Shown here in pieces: positions 1 through 8,130 of a DNA stretch of 64,000 nucleotides. The translations under genes were made by a program, and so were the position numbers. The notes under the pieces were generated by a model. That model ran no database searches and had not been told where the DNA came from. It worked only from the letters and a program-made list of their open reading frames with translations. Each line of letters starts with the position of its first letter. Position 1 is the first letter of the stretch. The DNA is from Actinomadura rupiterrae (GTDB taxonomy: Bacteria; Actinomycetota; Actinomycetes; Streptosporangiales; Streptosporangiaceae), in the NCBI RefSeq assembly GCF_024172125.1, contig NZ_JAMZEA010000005.1:62001-126000 (forward strand), read 5' to 3'.

Positions 1-258
1 AACCACTACTTCGTCAACGAGGGCTTCTTCGAGTACGAGCAGCTCATCGGGGACGTCGACCGGATCCGGCACATCCCGGCGGTGATCGTCCAGGGCCGGT
101 ACGACGTGTGCACCCCGGCCGCGACGGCCTGGGACCTGCACCGGGCCTGGCCGGAGGCGGACTTCCACCTGGTCCCGGACGCCGGGCACGCCTACAACGA
201 GCCGGGCATCCTGGACCGCCTGATCGCGGCGACCGACCGCTTCGCGAACGAGGACTGA
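1..258 (+). CDS. pip: Prolyl aminopeptidase, C-terminal fragment (5' end outside window)
   Basis: Only the last 85 codons are present, in frame 1, ending at TGA 256-258. The fragment carries the end of an alpha/beta-hydrolase: GRYDVCTP holds the catalytic Asp, and DAGHAYNEPG holds the catalytic His. Both match the full-length paralogue at 11755-12708 almost residue for residue (GRYDLLTP and DAGHGFDEPG). Proline iminopeptidases (peptidase family S33) remove N-terminal proline from peptides in the cytoplasm. The nucleophile and oxyanion region lie outside the window, so activity cannot be judged. A tandem-repeat array starts a few bases after the stop. Confidence 0.9.
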   Translation, partial: NHYFVNEGFFEYEQLIGDVDRIRHIPAVIVQGRYDVCTPAATAWDLHRAWPEADFHLVPDAGHAYNEPGILDRLIAATDRFANED

Positions 259-440
259 CCCGCCCGGCCGAGAACGGACAGCAGACGCGCCCGGGCGACA
301 AGCGACCAGCAGACGCCTCCGCCCGACAAGCGACCAGCGGATGCGCCCGGCCGACAAGCGGCCAGCGGACCCGTCCGGCCGAGAAGCGGCCAGCGGACCC
401 GTCCGGCCGAGAAGCGGCCAGCGGACGCGCGCCCGCACGC
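259..440. repeat. 28-bp tandem repeats 3' of the prolyl aminopeptidase
   Basis: From about 290 to 430 a 28-bp unit recurs about five times; its core is GCGGCCAGCGGACCCGTCC followed by GGCCGAGAA. The first copies are diverged and the two at about 357-412 are identical. Between about 430 and 560 the sequence decays into related GACTCGCC and GCGGGAAGCG words. Overlapping reading frames here are Arg/Pro/Ala-rich translations of the repeat and are not credible genes. Confidence 0.75.
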
Positions 441-819
441 GACTCGCCGGCGCAGGAAGCGACTCGCCCGGCGCGGGAAGCGGCTCGCCCGGGACAGGAA
501 CCGACTTGTCCGGGACGAGGGCTGACACTTCCGAACGACGCGTGACACATCCGGACGGCCACAAGTCGCCTGCCGGACGGTTTTAAGACGGTCGCCAGGC
601 GGCCTGGGCCTCCCCCGGAGGGCCTCCGGGCGGCCCCGAGAGCGCCCGAGGCGATCTTCGGACGGTCCCGGCGCGCCGGGCGGCAGGGCCGCTGACCTGG
701 GAGGGCTCCACGCTTCTGCGTGGGGCCCTTCCGCGTTGGCGGGCGCGCCCCTACCGTGATTCCTCTGAGCGGCCGGGCGCCCGACGCGCGCGGGGTCCCT
801 CTCGATGACACAAAGGTGA

Positions 820-835
820 TGTGATTCACCTCACA
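820..835. promoter_or_regulatory. CRP/GlxR-type binding site
   Basis: The 16 bases TGTGATTCACCTCACA match the CRP-family consensus TGTGA-N6-TCACA with no mismatch. The site overlaps a second dyad, AGGTGA-N6-TCACCT (815-832). Actinobacterial cAMP receptor proteins use this consensus. It lies 263 bp before the ectA start and may govern the ectoine operon; no other gene start is close. Confidence 0.6.
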
Positions 836-1043
836 AAATTGAGACCGGATCCCCTGGACGAGGGTGCCGCCCGGGCGGGGGGTCGTGCTGCGCCCGAACG
901 CGCCGGGCCCGTGCCACTGAGGCTCCGCGTCTCCCCTGGGCAGCCTGGGAAAGGACGTCCGTAAGGGCGCCCGAAACACGGACGAAATAATCCGTAAAAT
1001 TGCAAGCTGGTCACCCTACCCATTCGCGGCATGACCAAACATT

Positions 1044-1063
1044 CGAAAGATAACGAAAGATAA
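1044..1063. promoter_or_regulatory. Two tandem CGAAAGATAA direct repeats
   Basis: Two head-to-tail copies of a 10-bp AT-rich unit, followed by a partial third (CGAT), end 34 bp before the ectA start. A 10-bp spacing puts the copies on one face of the helix, as in many activator boxes. They may instead form the core promoter or its upstream element; the regulator is unknown. Confidence 0.35.
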
Positions 1064-1097
1064 CGATGGTCTCCGCGATTCGCTAAGTTGCCTGGAC

Positions 1098-1640
1098 ATG
1101 GCAGTGAAACCTCTGCGTTCCGCCACCGGACGAGCCGAACCCGGCACCGGATTCGTCCTCGCGGAACCGATCCTGCGGGACGGACCGGAGTTGTGGCGCA
1201 TGGCGCGCGACTCCGCGACGCTCGACGTCAATTCCCCGTACAGCTACATCCTCTGGTGCCGGGACTTCGCGGCGACCTCGATCGTCGCCCGCGACGCCTC
1301 GTCCGAAGGCCGGCCGTGCGGGTTCGTCACCGGATTCCTGCGCCCGGACGCCCCCGAGACGCTCTTCGTGTGGCAGGTCGCCGTCGACCGGGCGCACCGC
1401 GGCCAGGGTCTGGCGCGGCGCATGCTGGACGGCCTGGCCGAGCGCCTGGTGCCCCGCGGCGCCCGCGCGCTGGAGGCCACCGTCACCCCGGACAACACCG
1501 CCTCCACCGCGCTGTTCACCTCGTTCGCCCGCGACCAGGGCGCCGAGCTGACCCGCACGCCGCTGTTCGGTCCGGACCTGCTGCCGGGAGGGCACGAGCC
1601 CGAGGTGCTGTTCCGGATCGGCCCGCTCGGGCGGGGCTGA
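1098..1640 (+). CDS. ectA: L-2,4-diaminobutyrate N-gamma-acetyltransferase
   Basis: Transfers acetyl from acetyl-CoA to the gamma-amino group of L-2,4-diaminobutyrate, the second step of ectoine synthesis in the cytoplasm. The 180-residue protein is a single GNAT domain. The family hallmark block LDVNSPYSYILWCRDF sits near residues 43-58, and the acetyl-CoA loop VDRAHRGQGLARRML near 96-110. The length is typical for EctA. ATG 1098 is chosen because it gives the usual EctA N-terminus, although the ribosome site is weak. First gene of ectABCD; ectB follows after 124 bp. Confidence 0.95.
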   Translation: MAVKPLRSATGRAEPGTGFVLAEPILRDGPELWRMARDSATLDVNSPYSYILWCRDFAATSIVARDASSEGRPCGFVTGFLRPDAPETLFVWQVAVDRAHRGQGLARRMLDGLAERLVPRGARALEATVTPDNTASTALFTSFARDQGAELTRTPLFGPDLLPGGHEPEVLFRIGPLGRG

Positions 1641-1764
1641 CCGCGCCTTCATGACGGTTCCGCACGCGACGCACCCGCATGCCACCCAGCTCCCGCCCGC
1701 AACCCCGCACCCGCCCTGCCAGAACCACCCCGCAAATCCCAAGCTCCAACCTCCGGAGGTCCAG

Positions 1765-3027
1765 ATGGACGTTTTCGCGCGCCTGGAATCGGAAGTTCGC
1801 GGTTATTGCCGAGGCTGGCCCACGGTGTTCACCACCGCGCGGGGCAGCCGGCTCACCGACGAGAACGGACGTTCCTTCCTCGATTTCTTCGCGGGCGCCG
1901 GAACGCTCAATTACGGACATAACGACCCCGCCCTGAAACAGCGGCTCATCGAGTACCTCGCCCAGGACAACATCGTCCACGGGCTCGACATGCACACCGC
2001 CGCCAAACGCCGGTTCCTCGAAGCCTTCGAGGAGATCGTGCTGAAGCCGCGCAATCTCGACTACAAGGTCCAGTTCCCCGGCCCGGCCGGCAACCACTCG
2101 GTCGAGGCGGCGCTGAAGCTGGCCCGCAAGTACACCGGCCGCGAGACCGTCGTCTCGTTCACCAACGCCTTCCACGGCATGACGCTCGGCGCCCTCGCGG
2201 TCACCGGCAACTCGATGAAGCGCACCGGGGCGGGCGTCCCCCTCGGGCACGGCGTCGCGATGCCCTACGACAACTACCTCGACGGCCGCACCCCCGACTT
2301 CCTGCTGCTCGACACGATGCTGGACGACTCGGGCAGCGGCCTGGACAAGCCCGCCGCGGTGATCGTGGAGTCGGTACAGGGCGAGGGCGGCATCAACGTC
2401 GCCTCGGCCGACTGGCTGCGGCAGCTGGCCGACCTGTGCCGCCGGCACGAGATCCTGCTGATCGTCGACGACGTCCAGATGGGCTGCGGCCGGACCGGCG
2501 CCTTCTTCAGCTTCGAGGAGGCCGGGATCACCCCCGACATCGTCTGCCTGTCCAAATCCCTGTCCGGATACGGCCTTCCCTTCGCCATCACGCTCATGCG
2601 GCGGGACCTGGACGTCTGGGAGCCCGGGGAGCACAACGGCACCTTCCGCGGCTTCAACCCCGCGTTCGTCACGGCCGTGGGGGCCCTGGAGGACCACTGG
2701 ACGGGCGAGGGGATCGAGAAGCAGACCCTCGCCAAGGGCCAGCAGGTCAAGCTCGCCCTGGACGAGATCGCCCTGGAGCACGCGGGCGCCATCGCCGACG
2801 TGCGTGGCAGGGGGCTGGTCTGGGGTATGGAGACCCGTGACCCGGAAACCGCGTCGCGTATCTGCGCCGAGGCTTTCGGGCGCGGCCTGCTGATGGAGAC
2901 GTCCGGACCGAACGACGAGGTCGTGAAGCTGCTGCCGCCGCTGACCACGACGGCGGAGGAGCTGGCCGAGGGGCTGGACGTGCTGGCCGACTCCGTCGCG
3001 GCCGTCCGCACCGCCGTGCACGCCTGA
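1765..3027 (+). CDS. ectB: Diaminobutyrate--2-oxoglutarate aminotransferase
   Basis: PLP enzyme converting L-aspartate-beta-semialdehyde to L-2,4-diaminobutyrate with glutamate as amino donor, the entry step to ectoine. The 420-residue protein is a class III aminotransferase. The PLP-binding lysine is K264 in CLSKSLSGYG, preceded by the cofactor Asp in IVDDVQMGCGRTG. ATG 1765 is preferred over upstream starts because it follows GGAGG at 1755-1759 and matches family N-termini (MDVFARLESEV). The ribosome site is inside the 12-bp palindrome ACCTCCGGAGGT (1749-1760), which could pair and modulate translation. Confidence 0.97.
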   Translation: MDVFARLESEVRGYCRGWPTVFTTARGSRLTDENGRSFLDFFAGAGTLNYGHNDPALKQRLIEYLAQDNIVHGLDMHTAAKRRFLEAFEEIVLKPRNLDYKVQFPGPAGNHSVEAALKLARKYTGRETVVSFTNAFHGMTLGALAVTGNSMKRTGAGVPLGHGVAMPYDNYLDGRTPDFLLLDTMLDDSGSGLDKPAAVIVESVQGEGGINVASADWLRQLADLCRRHEILLIVDDVQMGCGRTGAFFSFEEAGITPDIVCLSKSLSGYGLPFAITLMRRDLDVWEPGEHNGTFRGFNPAFVTAVGALEDHWTGEGIEKQTLAKGQQVKLALDEIALEHAGAIADVRGRGLVWGMETRDPETASRICAEAFGRGLLMETSGPNDEVVKLLPPLTTTAEELAEGLDVLADSVAAVRTAVHA

Positions 3028-3079
3028 ACCGTCCGTCCACCCGATCCGACACCGCGATCCCGACACGGAGGAGACCCAG

Positions 3080-3484
3080 TTGATCGTCCGATCGCTGAAC
3101 GACATCGTCGGCACCGACCGCGACGTCCAGGCCGAGACCTGGGCGAGCCGTCGGCTGGTGCTGGCGAAGGAGAAGGTCGGCTTCTCGCTGCACGACACCG
3201 TCCTGTACGCGGGGACGGAGACCCGGATGTGGTACGCCAACCACATCGAGGCGGTGTACTGCATCGCCGGCGAGGGCGAGCTGGTCAACGAGGAGACCGG
3301 CGACAAGCACCGCATCGAGCCCGGCGTGATGTACCTGCTGGACGGCCACGAGCACCACACCCTGCGCGCCCACACCGACGTGCGCACGGTCTGCGTCTTC
3401 AACCCCCCGTGCACCGGGCGGGAGGTCCACGACGAGAACGGCGTCTACCCGCTGATCACCGAGCAGGAAGGAACGGACGCGTGA
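3080..3484 (+). CDS. ectC: L-ectoine synthase
   Basis: Cyclises N-gamma-acetyl-diaminobutyrate to ectoine by loss of water. The 134-residue protein is a single cupin domain with the EctC N-terminus MIVRSLNDIVGTDRDV and the cupin block YLLDGHEHHTL carrying metal/substrate histidines. The start is TTG 3080, fixed by the strong ribosome site GGAGGAG at 3067-3073. The stop overlaps the ectD start by four bases (GTGA), so the two are translationally coupled. Confidence 0.97.
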   Translation: MIVRSLNDIVGTDRDVQAETWASRRLVLAKEKVGFSLHDTVLYAGTETRMWYANHIEAVYCIAGEGELVNEETGDKHRIEPGVMYLLDGHEHHTLRAHTDVRTVCVFNPPCTGREVHDENGVYPLITEQEGTDA

Positions 3485-4386
3485 GCGTGATCGAGACCCA
3501 TCCGAGCATCGACGACTCCTATCCGACCCGCAAGTGCGAGGAGGCGGCCCTTCTCTACCGGCAGGACCCGGTGGTCTACGGGACCCCCGCCGACGGCCCG
3601 ATCGACGCCGCCACCCTGGACGGCTACGACGCCAACGGCTTCCTGACCATCGACCGGCTCCTGGAGCCGGACGAGGTCGAGGGCTTCCGGGCCGAGCTGC
3701 GCCGGCTCGCGTCCGACCCGGCGATGCTCGCCGACGAGCGGACGGTGACCGAGCGCGGCACCGACGAGGTCCGCTCGATCTTCGAGGTGCACAAGATCAG
3801 CGAGGTGTTCGCCGAGCTGGTCCGGGACGAGCGGGTGGTCGGCCGGGCCCGGCAGATCCTCGGCTCGGACGTGTACGTCCACCAGAGCCGGGTGAACTAC
3901 AAGCCGGGCTTCACCGGCAAGGACTTCTACTGGCACTCCGACTTCGAGACCTGGCACGCCGAGGACGGCATGCCGCGGATGCGCGCGGTCAGCATCTCGA
4001 TCGCGCTCACCGAGAACTTCGTGCACAACGGCGGGCTGATGATCATGCCCGGCTCGCACCGGACGTTCGTGTCCTGCGTCGGCGAGACCCCGGACGACCA
4101 CTACAAGGAGTCCCTGAAGAACCAGGAGGTCGGCACGCCCGACCCGGGCAGCCTGTCGATCCTCGCCGACAAGCACGGGATCGAGCTGTTCACCGGCCCG
4201 GCCGGCTCGGCGACGATGTTCGACTGCAACTGCATGCACGGCTCGAACGGCAACATCACGCCGTTCCCGCGGTCGAACGTCTTCGTCGTGTTCAACAGCG
4301 TCGAGAACGCCTGCGAGGAGCCGTTCTCCGCCAAGCAGCCGCGGCCGCCGTTCATCGGCGCCCGCGACTTCACCCCGATCCGCTGA
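3481..4386 (+). CDS. ectD: Ectoine 5-hydroxylase
   Basis: Fe(II)/2-oxoglutarate dioxygenase that hydroxylates ectoine to 5-hydroxyectoine. The 301-residue length is typical. The iron triad is visible as H152 and D154 (WHSDFETWH) and H253 (CMHGSNGN); the segment HQSRVNYKPGFTGKDFYWHS contains the EctD signature. The start is GTG 3481, overlapping ectC by four bases; GTG 3487 is a possible alternative. The presence of ectD implies that the cell makes both osmolytes, with hydroxyectoine usually linked to heat or stationary phase. A long hairpin follows before ehuB. Confidence 0.97.
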   Translation: MSVIETHPSIDDSYPTRKCEEAALLYRQDPVVYGTPADGPIDAATLDGYDANGFLTIDRLLEPDEVEGFRAELRRLASDPAMLADERTVTERGTDEVRSIFEVHKISEVFAELVRDERVVGRARQILGSDVYVHQSRVNYKPGFTGKDFYWHSDFETWHAEDGMPRMRAVSISIALTENFVHNGGLMIMPGSHRTFVSCVGETPDDHYKESLKNQEVGTPDPGSLSILADKHGIELFTGPAGSATMFDCNCMHGSNGNITPFPRSNVFVVFNSVENACEEPFSAKQPRPPFIGARDFTPIR

Positions 4387-4442
4387 CCGTCCGCCGACCA
4401 GGCCGCGACCACATCCATTGTCCGTCCCCAGATCCCGAAGTC

Positions 4443-4480
4443 GCGTCCGCCGGGTCCCCGCGAGGGGGCCCGGCGGACGC
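4443..4480 (+). terminator. Stable intra-operon hairpin between ectD and ehuB
   Basis: Inverted repeat GCGTCCGCCGGG / CCCGGCGGACGC continues through CCCC/GGGG to a GCGA loop, giving a stem of about 17 bp capped by a GNRA-type tetraloop. No T-run follows, so it is more likely an attenuator or an mRNA-stabilising or processing element that sets synthesis genes apart from transport genes than a full stop. Confidence 0.5.
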
Positions 4481-4504
4481 GGCGCACCCCAGGAGTCGAA
4501 GAAG

Positions 4505-5416
4505 ATGAGCAACGACAGAGCGTCCGGCACCGACCGGCGCGGGTTCCTGCGCACAGCGGCGCTGCTCGGCGCAGCGGTGCCGCTGGCCGCGGCGGGCTGT
4601 TCCACCACCGACCCGAAGGCCGAGCAGCAGGGCGGCGGCACGCTGAAGCGGGCCAAGCAGGACGGCAAGATCACCATCGGGTTCGCCAACGAGTCGCCCT
4701 ACGGGTACACCGACAAGAGCGGCAAGCTCACCGGGGAGGCGCCCGAGCTGGCCCGGGTGATCTTCAAGGAGCTCGGCATCGACAAGGTGGAGGGTGTCAA
4801 CGTCGACTTCGGCGGGCTCATCGGCGGGTTGAAGGCCAAGCGGTTCGACGTGATCGCGGCCGGCATGTTCGTCACCCCGACCCGGTGCGCCGAGGTCGCC
4901 TTCGCCGACCCGGACTACGTCGCCAAGTCGGCGTTCATGGTGCCCAAGGGCAACCCCAAGGGCGTGCACAAGTTCGAGGACGCCGCGGCCAAGAAGCTCA
5001 AGGTCGGCGTGCTGACCGGCGCGGTGGAGGGCGACTACGCCACCAAGCTCGGTGTGTCCAAGGGCGACCTGAAGACCTTCCCGGACCAGCCGAGCGCCTT
5101 CGAGGGCCTCAAGGCCGGCCGGATCGACTGCATCGCGCTGACCCGCATCTCGCTGGTCGACACGCTGAACAAGCACCAGGGCTCGGGCTTCGAGGTGACC
5201 GACGCGTACGTGCCGATCATCGACGGCAAGGAGCAGTTCGGCGCCGGGGCGTTCGCGTTCCGCAAGGCCGACACCGACCTGGTGAAGGCGTTCAACCAGA
5301 AGCTCGGCGAGCTGAAGACGGGCAACCGGCTGCTGCCGGTGATCAAGCCGTTCGGGTTCAGCCAGGCCGAGCTGCCCGGTCCGAACGACACCGCCGCGCG
5401 CTTCTGCCAGGGCTGA
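4505..5416 (+). CDS. ehuB: Ectoine/hydroxyectoine ABC importer, substrate-binding lipoprotein
   Basis: Captures ectoines outside the membrane and delivers them to EhuCD. The 303-residue protein is a family-3 (polar amino acid type) solute-binding protein. The N-terminus has twin arginines (R11-R12, DRRGFLRTAALLG) and a lipobox ending at Cys32 (LAAAGC), so it is likely exported and lipid-anchored, possibly by Tat. The mature part starts with the usual ITIGFANESPYGY strand. ATG 4505 is chosen for the signal peptide. Specificity for ectoine is inferred from the ect neighbours and gene order. Confidence 0.9.
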   Translation: MSNDRASGTDRRGFLRTAALLGAAVPLAAAGCSTTDPKAEQQGGGTLKRAKQDGKITIGFANESPYGYTDKSGKLTGEAPELARVIFKELGIDKVEGVNVDFGGLIGGLKAKRFDVIAAGMFVTPTRCAEVAFADPDYVAKSAFMVPKGNPKGVHKFEDAAAKKLKVGVLTGAVEGDYATKLGVSKGDLKTFPDQPSAFEGLKAGRIDCIALTRISLVDTLNKHQGSGFEVTDAYVPIIDGKEQFGAGAFAFRKADTDLVKAFNQKLGELKTGNRLLPVIKPFGFSQAELPGPNDTAARFCQG

Positions 5417-5421
5417 CGCCC

Positions 5422-6129
5422 ATGTCAGAGGTTCTCAACAGCTACCCGCAGCTGCTCCGGGGCGCCTGGCTCACGATCCAGATCACGCTCTACGCGGCCG
5501 CGTTCGCGCTGGTCCTGGCGATGGTGTTCGGCCTGCTCGGGACCGCCCGCAGCCGGCTGCTGCGTGCCGTCAACCGGGTTTACGTGGAGTTCTTCCGGGG
5601 CATCGCCGCTCTGGTGCTGCTGTACTGGTTCTTCTACGCTCTGCCGCTGCTCGGGCTGCGGTTCACCCCGCTCGCGGCGGCCGTGCTGGCGATCGGGCTG
5701 AACTACGGCGCGTACGGCGCGGAGGTGGTGCGCGGCTCGGTGAACGCCGTCCCGCGGGCCCAGTGGGAGGCGGCCTGCGCGATCAACTTCACGCCGCTCC
5801 AGCGGCTGCGGCGGGTGCTGCTGCCGCAGGCGTTCGCGCTGATGCTGCCGCCGTTCGGCAACCTGTTCATCGAGCTGATGAAGGCGACCGCGGGCGTGTC
5901 GCTGGTGGGGATCGCCGACCTGACCTTCCGGGCCAAGCAGATCCAGGCGTCCACGGGGCAGACGGCCGCGACGTTCGTGGTCATCCTGGTGATGTACTTC
6001 GTCATCGCGCAGGCGCTGCAGGTGCTGGTGCGGCTCGCCGAGCGGCGGTCCGACCGGGTGCTCGGGCGCCGCCTGCCGACCCGTCCCGCCCCGATCGCCG
6101 CGACCACCGGGGAGGTGGTGTCGCCGTGA
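5422..6129 (+). CDS. ehuC: Ectoine/hydroxyectoine ABC importer, permease 1
   Basis: Inner-membrane permease of the HisM/GlnP type, 235 residues with about five hydrophobic segments. The EAA loop contacting the ATPase is EAACAINFTPLQRLRRVLLPQA (a little after the middle). The start ATG 5422 is five bases after the ehuB stop, and its end overlaps ehuD by four bases (GTGA), so ehuBCD are co-translated. The C-terminal 20 residues are charged and Pro/Ala-rich. Confidence 0.92.
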   Translation: MSEVLNSYPQLLRGAWLTIQITLYAAAFALVLAMVFGLLGTARSRLLRAVNRVYVEFFRGIAALVLLYWFFYALPLLGLRFTPLAAAVLAIGLNYGAYGAEVVRGSVNAVPRAQWEAACAINFTPLQRLRRVLLPQAFALMLPPFGNLFIELMKATAGVSLVGIADLTFRAKQIQASTGQTAATFVVILVMYFVIAQALQVLVRLAERRSDRVLGRRLPTRPAPIAATTGEVVSP

Positions 6130-6779
6130 ACTGGGACTGGCACTACAGCGGCCAGGTCATCCCCGACCTGCTGGACGGCCTGCGCGTCACGATCATCGCG
6201 ACGATCTTCGGCTACCTGATCGCCCTGGTCCTCGGCCTGGTCTGGGCGCTGCTGCGCCGCTCGCCCTCGCGGGTGCTGAACCAGGCCGTCAGGTGGGTGA
6301 CCGAGTTCATCCGCAGCACCCCGCTGCTGGTGCAGCTGTTCTTCATCTTCTACGTGCTGCCCGCCTGGGGCGTCACGCTCGGCGCGCTCACCGCCGGGAT
6401 CGTGGGCCTCGGCGTGCACTACTCGACCTACACCGCCGAGGTGTACCGGGCGGGCATCGACGACGTGCCGCGGGGCCAGTGGGAGGCGTCCAGGGCGCTG
6501 AACCTGCCCCGCCGCCGCGTGTGGTTCGCCGTGATCCTGCCGCAGGCGGTCCGGCGCATCATCCCGACGCTGGGCAACTACCTGATCGCCCTGTTCAAGG
6601 ACACGCCGTTCCTGCTCGGCATCACCGTGGTCGAACTGCTGGGCAGTGCGTACGACGCGGGCGCGCACAGCCTGAAGTACCTGGAGCCGATCACCGTCGC
6701 CGGGCTGTTCTTCATCGCCGTGAGCGTCGTGTCGTCCCTGGCCCTGCGACGTCTGGAGCATCGATATGCCACCAACTGA
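6126..6779 (+). CDS. ehuD: Ectoine/hydroxyectoine ABC importer, permease 2
   Basis: Second HisM/GlnP-type permease, 217 residues with about five membrane segments. Signature regions are TEFIRSTPLLVQLFFIFY and the EAA loop EASRALNLPRRRVWFAVILP. It pairs with EhuC to form the channel. The start is GTG 6126, overlapping the ehuC stop. Its last 14 bases overlap ehuA. Confidence 0.92.
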   Translation: MNWDWHYSGQVIPDLLDGLRVTIIATIFGYLIALVLGLVWALLRRSPSRVLNQAVRWVTEFIRSTPLLVQLFFIFYVLPAWGVTLGALTAGIVGLGVHYSTYTAEVYRAGIDDVPRGQWEASRALNLPRRRVWFAVILPQAVRRIIPTLGNYLIALFKDTPFLLGITVVELLGSAYDAGAHSLKYLEPITVAGLFFIAVSVVSSLALRRLEHRYATN

Positions 6780-7620
6780 CACAACCTCGCCCGCCGATCC
6801 GCTGCCGGAGCGGGCGGCGGACGGCACGCCCGGCAAGCCGCCCACGCGGGTGCCGTGCGGGATCAAGTTCGAGAAGGTGGTCAAGCGGTTCGGCGACAAC
6901 GTCGTGCTGGACCACCTGAACTTCGAGGTCGCGGCCGGGGAGCGGGTCACGCTGATCGGGCCGTCCGGGTCCGGCAAGACCACGATCCTGCGGCTGCTGA
7001 TGACGCTGGAGCACCCCGACGGCGGCATCATCCGCGTCGGCGACGACCCGCTGTGGCACATGGAGCGCGGCGGGAAGCTCGTCAAGGCCAACGAGCGGCA
7101 CCTGCACGAGATGCGCAAGCGGATCGGGATGGTGTTCCAGCAGTTCAACCTGTTCCCGAACATGAACGTGCTGCGCAACCTCACCGAGGGCCCCGTGCAC
7201 GTGCTCGGGCTCGGCAAGGACGAGGCGGTCGAGCGGGCCCGCGGCCTGCTGGACATGATCGGCCTGGCCGACAAGGAGGACGCGCACCCGACCCAGCTGT
7301 CGGGCGGCCAGCAGCAGCGCGTCGCGATCGCGCGGGCGCTGGCCATGGAGCCGACCGTCCTGCTGCTGGACGAGGTGACCTCCGCGCTCGACCCCGAGCT
7401 GGTCGTCGGCGTGCAGGACCTGCTGCGCGACATCGCGGCCAACACCGACGTCACGATGCTCTGCGTGACCCACGAGATGGGCTTCGCGAAGGACATCTCC
7501 AACCGCGTCCTGATGTTCGACCAGGGCCGCATCGTCGAGGAGGGCACGCCGGAGGCGATCTTCGAGGACCCGGAGGAGGACCGCACCCGCGAGTTCCTCA
7601 GCGCCATCCTCGCCACCTGA
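6766..7620 (+). CDS. ehuA: Ectoine/hydroxyectoine ABC importer, ATP-binding protein
   Basis: ATPase energising ectoine uptake, 284 residues. Walker A is GPSGSGKTT (65-73), the Q-loop is MVFQQFNLFP, the signature is LSGGQQQR and Walker B is VLLLDEV. It carries about 30 extra N-terminal residues before the ABC fold. Last gene of the eight-gene unit; ectoine degradation genes (eutABCDE or doeAB) do not follow, so the importer probably serves osmoprotection and recapture rather than feeding. Confidence 0.93.
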   Translation: MPPTDTTSPADPLPERAADGTPGKPPTRVPCGIKFEKVVKRFGDNVVLDHLNFEVAAGERVTLIGPSGSGKTTILRLLMTLEHPDGGIIRVGDDPLWHMERGGKLVKANERHLHEMRKRIGMVFQQFNLFPNMNVLRNLTEGPVHVLGLGKDEAVERARGLLDMIGLADKEDAHPTQLSGGQQQRVAIARALAMEPTVLLLDEVTSALDPELVVGVQDLLRDIAANTDVTMLCVTHEMGFAKDISNRVLMFDQGRIVEEGTPEAIFEDPEEDRTREFLSAILAT

Positions 7621-7630
7621 CCCCACTCCC

Positions 7631-7677
7631 CGGCACGGCGGCGCCGCCCGCGCGCGGCGGACGGCCCCGCCGTGCCG
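7631..7677 (+). terminator. Candidate terminator hairpin after ehuA
   Basis: Arms CGGCACGGCGG and CCGCCGTGCCG (11 bp, perfect) enclose a 25-base loop, beginning 10 bases after the ehuA stop. There is no T-run, as is common in high-GC actinomycetes. Confidence 0.4.
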
Positions 7678-7699
7678 CACGGCCCGCCCACGCAAGCGA

Positions 7700-7935
7700 C
7701 GGCGCTCGGTCGTTCGCGCGCGGCGAGCGGTCGGCGTCGAGCCGTCCACATGGCGGACGGCGCTCGACTGTTCGTGCGCGGCGAGCAGTCGGGCTCAGCC
7801 GTCCATCCGGCTGGCGGCGCTCGACTGTTCGCGCGCGGCGAGCAGTCGGCGTCGAGCCGTCCATGCGGCGGGTGGCGCTCGGTCGTTCGCGCGCGGCGAG
7901 CGGTCGGGGTCGAGCCGTTTATGCGGGGGCGGGTC
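7700..7935. repeat. 58-bp tandem repeat, four copies, 3' of ehuA
   Basis: Four copies of a 57-58 bp unit start at about 7701, 7759, 7816 and 7874. The unit opens GGCGCTCGGTCGTTCGCGCG and ends with GAGCCGTCCAT. Copies differ by point changes. The rest of 7621-8130 holds no gene: 7940-8130 is the leader of the next gene, with AGAGAGG just before its start. Confidence 0.8.
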
Positions 7936-8130
7936 GGGGAGCGGTGTGTGAAGCTCGCGTGAACGCGGGCGGAGCACGGGGGCGGGGCGCGGCCGTGACC
8001 TCGGCGGCGCCTCGCCCATAGGCGTTGCTTATGGCGGCCATCGTGCGATCACTCTGGGACGGGAGCCCCGGCGGAGGTTCCATAACGGGCGGAATCCCCG
8101 TGCGTTCCTCCCCCAGAGAGGCTGCCCCCG

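Larger units (their letters stand above)
560..1097 (+). other. Upstream region of the ectoine operon (no gene seen)
   Basis: About 540 bp without a credible reading frame. GC is lower than in the surroundings from about 800 onward. It holds a perfect CRP-type dyad (820-835), a short dyad ACGGA-N8-TCCGT near 985-1000 and two direct copies of CGAAAGATAA (1044-1063). The distance of more than 500 bp to ectA leaves room for a long leader or more than one promoter. I could not assign a convincing -35/-10 pair. Confidence 0.5.
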
